From Dehalococcoidia bacterium (GTDB lineage: Bacteria > Chloroflexota > Dehalococcoidia > UBA3495): a stretch of 51,283 nucleotides of DNA. The stretch is taken from NCBI GenBank assembly GCA_030753265.1, contig JASMCQ010000060.1:1-51283 (forward strand), given 5' to 3'. The translations under genes and the position numbers were made by a program. Of the stretch, positions 18,005 to 26,707 are shown in pieces. Positions within the stretch are counted from its first letter, which is position 1, and every line of letters starts with the position of its first letter. The notes under the pieces are model-generated. The model was not told where the DNA came from and searched no databases. It saw only the letters and a list, made by a program, of their open reading frames with translations.

Positions 18005-18370
18005 ATGCGCAGTGTGAAGATCGGTTTCCCCGGTTTGGGGGCTCGGCTCAAGTACGCCAGGTCTAGCGCCAATTACAGCCAGGAAGGGATCGCCGAACTG
18101 CTTGGCGTTTCACGGGTCACGGTCCATCGTTGGGAACACGACCAGCGGACCGTTTCAAAGGATCACCTGGCGCACATGAGCGAACGATACGGTAAACCCA
18201 TGCGGTGGTTCCTCGCCTTTGAAGAAGGCGACGTCGACCCGCTGGATGGGCGGTACGATACAGCGCGACGGATTTATCGCCGCATCTCGGAGATGCCTGA
18301 GCGCTATCGGGCCATGGTGGAAAGGGTAGTCGATGAGATGGCGGTAGGGTTGAACGGGACGGAGGAGTGA
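18005..18370 (+). CDS. XRE-family helix-turn-helix regulator
   Basis: A 121-residue protein with a Cro/C1-type DNA-binding domain at residues 11-60: LGARLKYARSSANYSQEGIA, then ELLGVSRVTVHRWEHDQRTV, where the second helix pair recognises DNA. The remaining 60 residues are helical (RRIYRRISEMPERYRAMVERVVDEM) and probably dimerise. ATG 18005 has GGAG four to five bases upstream. It has no co-directional partner close by. An inverted repeat at 17914-17933 might be its own operator (inference). The target genes are unknown. Confidence 0.82.
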   Translation: MRSVKIGFPGLGARLKYARSSANYSQEGIAELLGVSRVTVHRWEHDQRTVSKDHLAHMSERYGKPMRWFLAFEEGDVDPLDGRYDTARRIYRRISEMPERYRAMVERVVDEMAVGLNGTEE

Positions 18371-18845
18371 GGTTCGCGGGATAGACGCCCGCTTCGGGTC
18401 CGGCGCTCCGCCGGGTCGGAAGCCCGGCTTCGCCCTGATGCTCGCGGGAATCAGCGAGGTTCCCGGAACCGGGCGAATCCAACCACAGCGCCGCCGCCTC
18501 ATCCGCCCCATCACCGGGACCGTGGGGCTTCCCCATGAGACCGGCGATCTCCCCAGCGGCAGAAGGTGGATCTCCTCAACGGGACCGGGCTGCCCGGTCC
18601 CATATTGAAACTTGAATGGTGCCCGGTATTTCGTCACGAAAACCGGGTACCCCCTCAGAGCATTAAAACCAATAGAGTACGTTTCACCAAGTTAGGGTCA
18701 TTACACTGGGGAACAGCCCTGGGCACTCCCACCGCCAGAGATCTCCCTCCCCTCGGCTCGCCCGCCCGAAGCGGCGGGCGAATGTGCCCCTTGATAGTTA
18801 GCGCCGCTATCGCCGTTATTGAACCGGCATGGGCTGGGTCCATCT
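18371..18845. other. Intergenic region with hairpins
   Basis: About 475 bases between the XRE gene and a minus-strand tRNA. GGGACCGGG (18581-18589) and CCCGGTCCC (18593-18601) form a nine-bp stem with a three-base loop. A second bulged stem lies near 18620-18652 around TTCGTCACGAA. Neither has a clear T tract. The 160-residue minus ORF across this region lacks a domain and is rejected. Confidence 0.45.
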
Positions 18846-18920
18846 TGGTGGGCCCGGCAGGTGTCGAACCTGCGACCCGTCGGTTATGAGCCGACTGCTC
18901 TGCCGCTGAGCTACGGGCCC
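18846..18920 (-). tRNA. tRNA with anticodon CAT (elongator Met or Ile2)
   Basis: On the minus strand, acceptor GGGCCCG (from 18920) pairs fully with CGGGCCC. The D-arm AGCTCAGCGGCAGAGC is normal. The anticodon stem GTCGG/CCGAC encloses CTCATAA, giving CAT. The T-loop TTCGACA, discriminator A and an encoded CCA at 18846-18848 complete it. The anticodon stem lacks the three G-C pairs of initiator tRNA, so this is elongator Met or a lysidine-modified Ile2 tRNA. The two cannot be told apart here. Confidence 0.92.
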
Positions 18921-19120
18921 GCAAATGAAGCTTATTCCCGGCTGTTGGCGGGTGTCAAGAAAGGCGGCGATACCCTGGGCCCAGTATATTCGGGGATTTC
19001 CAGGGAACGAACGTCGCCGGGCATCTTTATCCTGGACTTTGCCAACCAACGAAAAGAGGTCCGTGCTCCGGTTCCCGGCGGCGGCACGGCTCCCGGCGGG
19101 GCACGGGGCTGAGGGTGTCT

Positions 19121-20491
19121 CTAAAGGATTCCCAGCCTTTCCCGGTACTCCGGGTCCCATCCGGCCAGCAGTCCCTCCTCCACCATCTGCTCCGGAGGGA
19201 GTTTGTTGGAAGGGTCGCCTTTTTGCGGCACTTCGGCCACCACCGAGTCCTGGACCAGGGCCAGGTATGTCGTCTCGTCGACTCCGAGAAGGTCTCGGAG
19301 CGTGGTTTGGTTGTGCTGTCCGAAGGCAGGCGCGGGGCCCTGGATCTTGACCGGGCTTCGCGAGAACTTGTAGGGACGGCCAATGAAGAGCCGGGTGCCG
19401 ATGTCTCGCTCCGGCGGATAGGTGGCCCGCTCCAGGAAGTTCCTGCTCTTGTAGTGCGGGTCGTAATGCAGGTCCATTCCATTTAGGACCGGCCCCGCGG
19501 GGATTCCCTCGCCCTGGAGGAGGTGCATCAGATCGTACCTATCGGAGCCGCACGTCCAGGCGCCGATGGCCTGGTCCAATTCGTCATGGTGGCGCTGGCG
19601 GGATAAGAGATCGGCATAGCGGGGATCGGCGGCCAGGTCCCCCCGGTCCATGAGCCGGCACAGCGACTGCCACTGCTCGTCGGTGCCCACCGACAGGGCA
19701 ATCCAGCGGTCCTCTCCCTGGGCCGGGTAGCAGCCCTGGGGAGCCCGGTAGGGGTGCCGGTTGCCGATACGGCCGCCGTCCCGGCCGTTGACCACTCCGT
19801 CAAGTATGTACTCGGAGGCGAACATCACGCCGGCCTGGTACATGCCGATGTCCACCCACTGCCCCTGGCCGGTTCGGTTGCGATAGCGCAGCGCCGCGGC
19901 GATGCTGAACACCGCCGTCCAGGTTGAGAGGAAATCGACAAACGAAGCGCCCGCTTTGGATGGGGCCTCGCCGGCGTAGCCGGTGAACCAGCAATGGCCG
20001 TGGGTTCCCTCCTGGGTGGTGGCCTGCGCGGGGAACCCTGAGTACGGTCCGCCGCCGTGGCCGTAGCCGGTGTTGGACACCATGACGATATCCGGCTTGA
20101 TCTTGCGAAGGTTCGGGTAATCCATCCCCCAAGAGCGCATCACCCGAGGGGTAAAGTTCTCCATGATCACGTCGCTGATGCTGACCAACTCCCGGAACAG
20201 GTCCCGGCCCCGCTCGTCGGTCAGGTCCAAGACCACAGATTTCTTGCCCCTGTGGAGCAGGTTATAAGTAGATGGGCGGTTCCACCAATCCTCGCCATGT
20301 TTCCCTTCGGGGAACATGCCGGCGTAGCCCCCGGTGCGGGTGACATCGTGGCGGCTTGGCCCTTCAATCTTGATAACCTCGGCGCCCAGGTCGGCCAGAA
20401 GGGCGGCGGCGTAGGGCAGGGCGAACACGTAGGTTGAGTCTATAATGCGGATTCCTTCGAGCGGCAAGTGGGACGTCACGGGGTACCTCAT
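19121..20491 (-). CDS. CaiB/BaiF family CoA-transferase
   Basis: A 456-residue class III CoA-transferase that moves CoA between an acyl-CoA and a carboxylic acid through an aspartyl-CoA anhydride. The family start LEGIRIIDSTYVFALPYAAALL leads into the Rossmann half with LLADLGAEVIKIEGP. NLLHRGKKSVVLDLTDERG follows, and the proposed catalytic Asp186 lies in SFVDFLSTW. The C-terminal half contains GIPAGPVLN and GQHNQTTLRDLLG. ATG 20491 and a GTG one codon earlier are both close to an AAAGG site, so the start is uncertain by one codon. A second CaiB-type gene lies 253 bases upstream in the same direction. Confidence 0.9.
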   Translation of the reverse strand: MRYPVTSHLPLEGIRIIDSTYVFALPYAAALLADLGAEVIKIEGPSRHDVTRTGGYAGMFPEGKHGEDWWNRPSTYNLLHRGKKSVVLDLTDERGRDLFRELVSISDVIMENFTPRVMRSWGMDYPNLRKIKPDIVMVSNTGYGHGGGPYSGFPAQATTQEGTHGHCWFTGYAGEAPSKAGASFVDFLSTWTAVFSIAAALRYRNRTGQGQWVDIGMYQAGVMFASEYILDGVVNGRDGGRIGNRHPYRAPQGCYPAQGEDRWIALSVGTDEQWQSLCRLMDRGDLAADPRYADLLSRQRHHDELDQAIGAWTCGSDRYDLMHLLQGEGIPAGPVLNGMDLHYDPHYKSRNFLERATYPPERDIGTRLFIGRPYKFSRSPVKIQGPAPAFGQHNQTTLRDLLGVDETTYLALVQDSVVAEVPQKGDPSNKLPPEQMVEEGLLAGWDPEYRERLGIL

Positions 20492-20743
20492 CACCTTTGA
20501 TCTAAGAACTTCCTAACCGCGGAGACCGCGGAGAGCGCCGAGATGGGACAGAGACTCTTGAAACTACCTCGGCGGGCTACTGCCGCCGACCTATGTGCAA
20601 CCTCTTGAACTCCAATACAGCAAACCTTGCTCCGAGCAAATCCCCCTGCGTCCCACTCTATGAAAAGGGGACCGAGGGGGATTATTTCACCCTCAACGCC
20701 TTGGCTTGAGATTAGCTGTCAATACAACGATCAGTGGGTAAAC

Positions 20744-21937
20744 CTAAATTACGTTCAACTGGCGGAGCTGGCACATTTCCTGTTGGGAGTAGCCCAGGCC
20801 GTCGACGTAGATTTCCTGGTTGTGCTGCCCCACGGTGGGTGTGCACCAACGCAGGGCGTAGGGCGTCAGGCTGAGGTTGAACAGCACCGCCGGGACCTTG
20901 ATCTTGCCGATCACCGGGTGGTCAACCTCCCGAAAGAAGTTGCGGGACTTCAATTGGGGGCATTCCGCCAGCTCCGACGGGGTCTGTACGATGCCGAAGA
21001 GCACTCGGGCCTCGCCTGCCTTGGTGAAAAGGTCCCACTTGCTCCGGTCCTTGATTGTGTTCAGGACGACCCGGTCCACTTCCTTGCCGTTCTGGTCTCG
21101 CCAGTTCGCGTCCGAGAACTTGGGGTCCTCCATCTCCGACGACCCGAAGAAGGCGGCGACGTCCATCCAGGTGCGGCCGGCTCCGATCTGGACGATGATC
21201 CAGCCATCGGCGCAGGGCATCGGGTGTTGGAAATTGCCGCCCCCTTGGCGACGGCGGGCCGAGATGCCACCCATGAAGGGGTACATGGACTGAGGGGCGA
21301 TCATGCTGGATGCCACACACTCGGTCACGGACACGTCGATCTGCTGACCCACCCCGGTATTCTCTTGCATGAACACGCCCATGGCGGTGGCGGCGGCCGC
21401 GTTTAGCCCGGCGTCGTACTGGGCTTGGAAGCCACCGTGCTTCAACGGCTCCCGGCCCTGAAAGCCGCTAATGCTCATTATTACGCCCATGGCGTAGCTG
21501 ACTATCTCCTCGCCCTGGAACTGGCTGTAGGGGCCGTCCTGGCCGAAGGGAGTGATGGAGGTCATTATCAGCCCGGGGTTGAGTAGCGCCAGGTCTTCGT
21601 AGCCAAGCCCGAGGGACGGCAGATAGCCTGGCCGGAAGGATTCGATGATGACATCGATCTGCGGCACTAGTTTCTTCAAGATGGCCTGGCCGGTGGTGGT
21701 CTCGAGGTTAAGGGTGGCGCCCTTCTTGTTGAGGTTCAGCACCAGAAAGAGGAGGCTTTTTTCGGGATGAGGGTCGTCATGGTAAAAGGGGCCCATCCGG
21801 CGCAGGCCGGCCCCGCCGGGAGGTTCGAGCTTCAGCACGTCGGCACCGTAATCGGCCAGCAGGCGGGCACAGAAGGACCCGGCGATGTCCTCGCTCAAGT
21901 CCAGCACCTTGACCCCGTCCAACGCGCCGACGGACAT
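20744..21937 (-). CDS. CaiB/BaiF family CoA-transferase
   Basis: A 397-residue class III CoA-transferase. LDGVKVLDLSEDIAGSFCARLL and LADYGADVLKLEPPGG form the N-terminal CoA-binding half. LNLNKKGATLNLET and VIIESFRPGYL follow, and Asp175 in QAQYDAGLNAAAATAMG is at the catalytic aspartate position. TVGQHNQEIYVDGLGYS ends the protein. ATG 21937 is chosen. A GTG at 21967, 13 bases after AAGGAG, is an alternative that adds ten residues. It is only distantly similar to the CaiB gene downstream, so substrates probably differ. The pair suggests activation of exogenous carboxylic acids (inference). Confidence 0.9.
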   Translation of the reverse strand: MSVGALDGVKVLDLSEDIAGSFCARLLADYGADVLKLEPPGGAGLRRMGPFYHDDPHPEKSLLFLVLNLNKKGATLNLETTTGQAILKKLVPQIDVIIESFRPGYLPSLGLGYEDLALLNPGLIMTSITPFGQDGPYSQFQGEEIVSYAMGVIMSISGFQGREPLKHGGFQAQYDAGLNAAAATAMGVFMQENTGVGQQIDVSVTECVASSMIAPQSMYPFMGGISARRRQGGGNFQHPMPCADGWIIVQIGAGRTWMDVAAFFGSSEMEDPKFSDANWRDQNGKEVDRVVLNTIKDRSKWDLFTKAGEARVLFGIVQTPSELAECPQLKSRNFFREVDHPVIGKIKVPAVLFNLSLTPYALRWCTPTVGQHNQEIYVDGLGYSQQEMCQLRQLNVI

Positions 21938-22149
21938 CGCGGCCGGAAACCCTTCTTCAACAACCACTTTGGGTCCGTGTCTCCTTTCCGAGCAGTTCGA
22001 TCCGTGGGGAGGCAATGCCTGGACCTCAGGCTTGGGCCGCAATTGCGGGACCGGCGCCTCGCGCCGCCGGTCCACCGAGCCTCGAGCCAGAGGGATTGTA
22101 GCGGAATCCGCCAGGCATGGCAAATGTCCGGAAGCTGTCGGACCGGCCC

Positions 22150-23091
22150 TTATTGTCCCGAATTGGGGCTGAAATGGCCCTCCAGCATCGCCTGGAACTC
22201 CAACGGAGTGAAGCTGTATTCCTGGGTGCCGTGGGCCTGGACCGCGAAGTGGGCGCACACCGTTCCCATCTTCGCGGCCCACTCCACCGAGTAGCCTTGG
22301 ATCAGCCCTTTGATCAAGCCACCGCGAAAGGCGTCGCCCGCCCCGGTGGGGTCGGCCACCTTACCGGTCGGCACGGAGGGTATCTGGACCGCGCCCTTCT
22401 GAGTAAGCACCTCACAGCCGCGCTCGGCCTTGGTGGTGACGATGGTATCCACGCCTTCAAGGAGTTGGCCGGCCGATAGACCGGTTTTGTCTTTGATCAA
22501 CTCCAGTTCGTAGTCGTTGGAGACGAGCATCCTGGATTGTTGGATGCTCCGGGCCAGGTCGTCGCCCTGCCATGCGGGCAGCGATTGGCCGGGATCGAAG
22601 ATGGAGAAGATACCGCGCTCGTGGTATGCCTGGGAATAGACCGCCATGTCCTCCAGGTTACCCGGGGCCACTATCGCGATGGATTTCGCGGGGTCGATCT
22701 CGGTGAGATCGCAGGATGAAACGTGTTTCATCGCGCCCGGATTGAAGCTCGTGATCTGGTTGTGGTCCCTGTCGGTGGTGATGTAGGCGGAGGCGGTGAA
22801 CTCCTCCGGTATTACCCGGATATCCCTGGTGGCAATACCGTGCTGTTCCAACCATTGGAAATACTGCTGGTGATCGGGTCCGACGGTGGACAGGATCCGG
22901 GGCCGCTCCCCCAATAGGGCCAGCGCGTAGGCGATGTTGCCCGCGGTGCCGCCGAACCTCTCCGTCAGACCGCTCACCGTAAAACTCACGTTGAGCAGGT
23001 GAATCTTGTCCGGAAGAATAGAATCGGAAAACCGGCCAGGAAAGTCCATGATCCGGTCGTAGGCCATGGAGCCAGAAACCAAGATACTCAT
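22150..23091 (-). CDS. PfkB-family carbohydrate/nucleoside kinase
   Basis: A 313-residue ribokinase-fold kinase. The N-terminus MSILVSGSMAYDRIMDFPG and the first signature GGTAGNIAYALALLGERP bind the sugar. The C-terminal signature ADPTGAGDAFRGGLIKG carries the catalytic Asp of DTGAGD-type motifs, here DPTGAGD. The sequence resembles adenosine kinase-like members of the family, but ribose, adenosine and related substrates cannot be separated by eye. AAGGG is nine bases before ATG 23091, and the TTG at 23100 sits on top of the ribosome site. It lies 121 bases downstream of the DUF192 gene on the same strand. Confidence 0.86.
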   Translation of the reverse strand: MSILVSGSMAYDRIMDFPGRFSDSILPDKIHLLNVSFTVSGLTERFGGTAGNIAYALALLGERPRILSTVGPDHQQYFQWLEQHGIATRDIRVIPEEFTASAYITTDRDHNQITSFNPGAMKHVSSCDLTEIDPAKSIAIVAPGNLEDMAVYSQAYHERGIFSIFDPGQSLPAWQGDDLARSIQQSRMLVSNDYELELIKDKTGLSAGQLLEGVDTIVTTKAERGCEVLTQKGAVQIPSVPTGKVADPTGAGDAFRGGLIKGLIQGYSVEWAAKMGTVCAHFAVQAHGTQEYSFTPLEFQAMLEGHFSPNSGQ

Positions 23092-23212
23092 CAATAACAA
23101 CCCTTCTTCCTAATTGGGGCGCCGGCCCGTTGACCACCGGCCAAGGACAGGCGCCACCCCACCGGCTTCACTGTAACCCGGCCGGCGGCGGGGCGCAACG
23201 TCCGGCGGGCCG

Positions 23213-23854
23213 TCAACAGCCGTGCCGGCCCGCCAGATCGCCGGTGAACCGCACCGGGTCTCCGGGTTCGATTCCCGCCGAATCTGCCTCTCCCGCGTTG
23301 ATTTCCAGGACGTACCGGGCCGGCGCCCCCGGGGAGAACCGGGGCAACTGGTCTGGGGTTTGGCCAGGCTCCGGCGGCGGCGCATTGAAGGTGATGTCGA
23401 CGACGGTGCACCCGGCGCCGATCCAAACCATGTCCAGGGAGAATAGCATGTCGATCATCCAGAAGGTGTACTTGCTCTCCCGCTCGAAGATGAACAACAT
23501 TCCGCTGCCGGGAGTTAGCGGCGGGCTGCCCGACAGTCCTTGAGTACGCTGGGCGCCGGTGATGGCCGGCTCCACTTCGAAAGTGGCCGTACCCACTTTG
23601 ATTCCAGGCTGCCGAGGGGTCTCCGGAGCGCCGGTTGGGGTGGCCTCCACTACTGGGGCGACCCCGGTGGTGCTTGCCTGAGCAGGGAAGGGGCTCGCCG
23701 TTGGAAAGCTGGTAGCTGCCGGAGCAGGCGTGGGAATCGTCGCGGAAGGGCTTGGCGTGGCCGCCGCCGGAGGAGACCCATCGGCGTCGCCGGGGGCGGT
23801 TCCGCCGCAGGCCACGGCAATCCCCAGAACCAGGAGGAACACCCAGCGCGTCAT
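23213..23854 (-). CDS. DUF192-domain lipoprotein
   Basis: A 213-residue exported protein. The signal WVFLLVLGIAVAC ends in a lipobox-like LGIAVAC, so Cys16 is probably lipidated. A 60-residue Pro/Thr/Ala linker follows. The C-terminal DUF192 domain spans about residues 85-210, with RTQGLSGSPPL, GMLFIFE, FWMIDMLFSLDMVWI and RYVLEINAGEAD, the conserved core of the family. The function of DUF192 proteins is not settled. ATG 23854 is preferred over the upstream in-frame codon of a 250-residue ORF, because it starts right at the signal peptide. The upstream region to 24093 is shared with a divergent hydratase gene. Confidence 0.85.
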   Translation of the reverse strand: MTRWVFLLVLGIAVACGGTAPGDADGSPPAAATPSPSATIPTPAPAATSFPTASPFPAQASTTGVAPVVEATPTGAPETPRQPGIKVGTATFEVEPAITGAQRTQGLSGSPPLTPGSGMLFIFERESKYTFWMIDMLFSLDMVWIGAGCTVVDITFNAPPPEPGQTPDQLPRFSPGAPARYVLEINAGEADSAGIEPGDPVRFTGDLAGRHGC

Positions 23855-24093
23855 AGGGCGATGGTAGCGCAGGCAACCGAAAATCTCAAGGAATGGTCCC
23901 AGTGCCTCTGGGTCACCGCCGCTGCCCCAGTTTCCCGGCAAGGAGACACCGAGACGGGAAGACAAATTCGGGGAGATGCCTCTCCCGCGGCGAAGTGCGT
24001 CCGGGAGGGTGACCGAGGGCCGCGGCTTATTGACTAACCAAAAGGGACTGGAGTAGTCTGTATGGCGTCAAGTCCGTCCAGGAGGGTTAGAGT

Positions 24094-24645
24094 ATGACTC
24101 AAGAGACCCAATCCGCGCTAACTCCCGAAGTGAAAGCGATGATCGGGGTCAGCGGAGAAATAGTCGAGGCCTGGGGAGTGGTTAACGAAGAGTACCTCCG
24201 TAGGTTCACCCAGGCGGTCATGGATCCGGATCCCAGATACTGGGACGAGGATTTCGCCAAGACCACCAGGTACGGCGAGCTAATTACTCCGCCGATCATG
24301 GTCAGCTACATGGCCACCCGCATCGCGCCGGGCAAAGGCGATCCGATAACCCAGGCTTTTATCGATGACCCCGAGTCCGACGGCATCGGCCGGGTGGCCA
24401 AAACCGGGGCCCTGCCCGCCGTCCCCACTCCCCTGGTGCGAGTGCTCAACGCGGGGAACGAGCTTGAAATCCGCAGTTATCCCAGCCTTGGCGACAAGAT
24501 ATTCTTCCAGAACAGATACGCGGATATTCGAGAACGGGTGGGCCGGGAAGGCCAGTCCTTCCTGATCGTCACCACCGAGACAACCTACAAGAACCAGAAC
24601 GGCGAGATACTCTGCATCAACCGGTCCTCGAGTATCCGTCGCTAA
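24094..24645 (+). CDS. MaoC/FAS1-type hot-dog dehydratase-like protein
   Basis: A 183-residue protein of the hot-dog fold related to the N-terminal domain of MaoC-like acyl-CoA hydratases. Residues 20-45 (IVEAWGVVNEEYLRRFTQAV) resemble the FAS1-like dehydratase start. DPDPRYWDEDFAKTTRYGEL then ITPPIMVSYMAT is the typical substrate entrance. GNELEIRSYPSLGDKIFFQ and a final strand TTYKNQNGEILCINRS follow. AGGAGGG precedes ATG 24094. The gene downstream encodes a second hot-dog protein, so the two probably form a heterodimeric hydratase or dehydratase. Confidence 0.8.
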   Translation: MTQETQSALTPEVKAMIGVSGEIVEAWGVVNEEYLRRFTQAVMDPDPRYWDEDFAKTTRYGELITPPIMVSYMATRIAPGKGDPITQAFIDDPESDGIGRVAKTGALPAVPTPLVRVLNAGNELEIRSYPSLGDKIFFQNRYADIRERVGREGQSFLIVTTETTYKNQNGEILCINRSSSIRR

Positions 24646-24699
24646 GCCCCCCACCCGTGACGTCCGAGAGACACTCCCTATGAAAGTGAGGTGGCACCA

Positions 24700-25260
24700 A
24701 TGAGCGCTCCGCTGGATGAACTACTGAAGATGTCCCCCCAGGAAATCCTGACGCACAACGACAGGCCGACCGGGGACGAGTTGCGCACCAAGCAGCAGCT
24801 CTACTATGAAGACGTGCATGAGGGGATGGAGCTACCCAAGTACATCTACAATCCCACGCCCACCCACCTGTTCCGGTGGAGCGCGGCGATTGAGAACTTT
24901 CACCGGATCCACTACGATCTGGACTTCGGCATGAACCACGACAAGAACCCCAGCATTCTGATCCACGGCTCCTGGAAGCAGAGTGTGGTGCCCCAGTTCC
25001 TCAAGGATTGGACGCTTCCCGGAGGTTGGCCCTGGAAGGCCCGCTTCGAGCACCGGGCAATGCTGGTGCCGGGCGACGTCGTGATCATGTGGGGCAAAGT
25101 AACCGGCAAGCAGGTTAAAGGCGGCATCGGCCTCATCGACCTGGAGATCGGAATGAAGACCCAGGACGGCATCGAAAGCATGCCCGGCACCGCCACCGTG
25201 GCACTTCCCCTGAGGGACGGACCGGAAATCCCCTACCCGTTTGTGCCTCCGGCCGAGTAG
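24700..25260 (+). CDS. MaoC-like hot-dog acyl dehydratase subunit
   Basis: A 186-residue hot-dog protein. LPKYIYNPTPTHLFRWSAA with ENFHRIHYDLDFGMNHD resembles the hydratase motif of MaoC proteins, in which an Asp and a His activate water. LIHGSWKQSVVPQFLKDW and LVPGDVVIMWGKVTGKQ form the later strands. ATG 24700 is chosen because GAGGTGG lies six bases upstream, ahead of the GTG at 24691. The gene starts 54 bases after the related gene and is probably translated with it. Hydration of an enoyl-CoA made by the nearby CoA-transferases is an inference. Confidence 0.8.
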   Translation: MSAPLDELLKMSPQEILTHNDRPTGDELRTKQQLYYEDVHEGMELPKYIYNPTPTHLFRWSAAIENFHRIHYDLDFGMNHDKNPSILIHGSWKQSVVPQFLKDWTLPGGWPWKARFEHRAMLVPGDVVIMWGKVTGKQVKGGIGLIDLEIGMKTQDGIESMPGTATVALPLRDGPEIPYPFVPPAE

Positions 25261-25469
25261 GGGAGGGCTCTCGCCCAGGGCTTGCTGGGAAACGGGGCCC
25301 GGGTGCGCGGCTCGCAGCCCGCCGTCAGCAATCAGCCATACCATTTGACACGAACGGCATGAACCGTCGCCCACGGTCCCCGGTTCCCTCCGGTGTGAGT
25401 GGCCCGAGACCTCCTCGCGGATAGACCAACGCTGACGGCCAGATGCTCATTAAGAGGTAGACGAACGAA

Positions 25470-25739
25470 ATGGCCCGATTTATCGCGATTCACAATGTAT
25501 CCGGTGTCACGGAAGAGCAATTCCGGGAGAAGCTGGGCGGCGTCGCCAAATGGCGCCCCGACCGCCGCACCACGATCCTCAAGGTGTACGCTGATTTCAA
25601 AAGCGGCACCATGGTGTCGGAGTGCGAAGCTGCGGAGCAGTCCCACTTCGAGGACTGGATCAACCTGGCGGGGTGGCCCGCCGCTTCCATTCACCGGGTG
25701 GATATTATCTGCCAGGTTGGCAACTTCTGGAAGATGTGA
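25470..25739 (+). CDS. DUF4242-like small protein
   Basis: An 89-residue protein similar to DUF4242, a ferredoxin-like alpha/beta barrel family. MARFIAIHNVSGVTEEQF opens with a strand and helix. TTILKVYADFKSGTMVSECEA and IHRVDIICQVGNF are further strands. It lacks the run of His/Cys that would settle a metal role. ATG 25470 has AAGAGG 12 bases upstream. It is co-directional with the two hot-dog genes and could belong to the same unit, although 209 bases separate them. Confidence 0.6.
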   Translation: MARFIAIHNVSGVTEEQFREKLGGVAKWRPDRRTTILKVYADFKSGTMVSECEAAEQSHFEDWINLAGWPAASIHRVDIICQVGNFWKM

Positions 25740-25849
25740 TCCCGGCTCCAGCCGCCTGAATCCTGCCCAGACCGTCTCCGGGGACTGCGAAATGGTCAAA
25801 CCGGCCGGTTCGGGTCCCTAGACCTCGTTAAATCGCGGGACGGGCGGGT

Positions 25850-26350
25850 TCAGCCCGGTTCTTCGCCGGGGAACCACCCCCAGACCCAGAGTGGCCAGCA
25901 ACGGAACCAGACCCTGCCCAGGATGACATGCCGGTTGACCGGACCGAAGGCGCGGCTGTCCTGGCTGTCGTTGCGGTTGTCGCCCAGAACGACGTACTCC
26001 TCCGGCCCAGTCCACCACTCCCGCCGATCCCCCTTGGGTGCCGCGGTCCCCCGGTTCAGATAGGTCTCTTCCACTGGGACTTCGTTGACGTATACCAGGC
26101 CGCCCTCAAGCCGGATGTCCTCGCCGGGGAGGCCGATGATCCGCTTGATGTAGAAGCGGCCGGTCCCGGCCGGGTTCCGGAGCACCACGACGTCACCCCG
26201 GCGCACCCGGCCCCCCGGGAGCCGAAGCCGCACCGCCAACACCGACTCACCGCTCGACAGAGACGGCAGCATGCTGTCGCCGTTCACCACGTATCGGGCC
26301 GAGGAGAACAGGCGGATCAGCGCCTGGAGGATGCGTGACGGCTTTGTCAT
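25850..26350 (-). CDS. S26-family signal peptidase-like protein
   Basis: A 166-residue protein with the Ser/Lys catalytic dyad of type I signal peptidases: Ser26 in NGDSMLPSL and Lys69 in YIKRIIGLPGE. The third family box GDNRNDSQDSR is at 123-133. Unlike normal LepB it has no N-terminal transmembrane helix before Ser26. It ends with a Trp-rich hydrophobic stretch (VWFRCWPLWVWGW). ATG 26350 is chosen. The frame stays open another 75 codons upstream, but that part is Arg/Pro-rich. It could be a soluble or C-terminally anchored processing peptidase. Confidence 0.82.
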   Translation of the reverse strand: MTKPSRILQALIRLFSSARYVVNGDSMLPSLSSGESVLAVRLRLPGGRVRRGDVVVLRNPAGTGRFYIKRIIGLPGEDIRLEGGLVYVNEVPVEETYLNRGTAAPKGDRREWWTGPEEYVVLGDNRNDSQDSRAFGPVNRHVILGRVWFRCWPLWVWGWFPGEEPG

Positions 26351-26581
26351 GATCGATTCGAGCTTCAGCTCCAGCCGGACCGGGCCTCGGATCCGGAATC
26401 GTTTCCCAATGACCGGCAGAGTGCCGGCCGCCTTCGCCAGTATTGTAGGTTGCCCCACGCCGGCCGGCAACCGCTCTTCCGTGGCCTCACCCGTTTCATT
26501 CCGCCAAGCCCTCGCCCTTTGGGAGAGGGACGACTCCGGCGCAGCCGGGGTCCGGGTGAGGGCCCGCAACCCCATCTCTCC

Positions 26582-26610
26582 TAGACTGCCGGCAGACTCC
26601 GCCCTATAAT
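26582..26610 (+). promoter_or_regulatory. Candidate promoter of the Gfo/Idh oxidoreductase gene
   Basis: TAGACT (26582-26587, four of six matches to TTGACA) and a consensus TATAAT (26605-26610) are 17 bases apart. Transcription would start near 26617, giving a leader of about 90 bases to ATG 26708. The divergent S26 gene starts at 26350. Confidence 0.6.
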
Positions 26611-26707
26611 TTGGGGTATTGGACGGCTGGCAGGAGCCGATCCCGGCAGGCCGGCCGTGCTGCGTCGCATAATCCGGCTTGCCAACACAACTCTAAGGGG
26701 GTTTCCC

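Noticed and set aside
17788..18072. 94-residue minus ORF overlapping the XRE gene start
   Set aside because: It runs antisense to the start of a recognisable helix-turn-helix protein and has no recognised domain.
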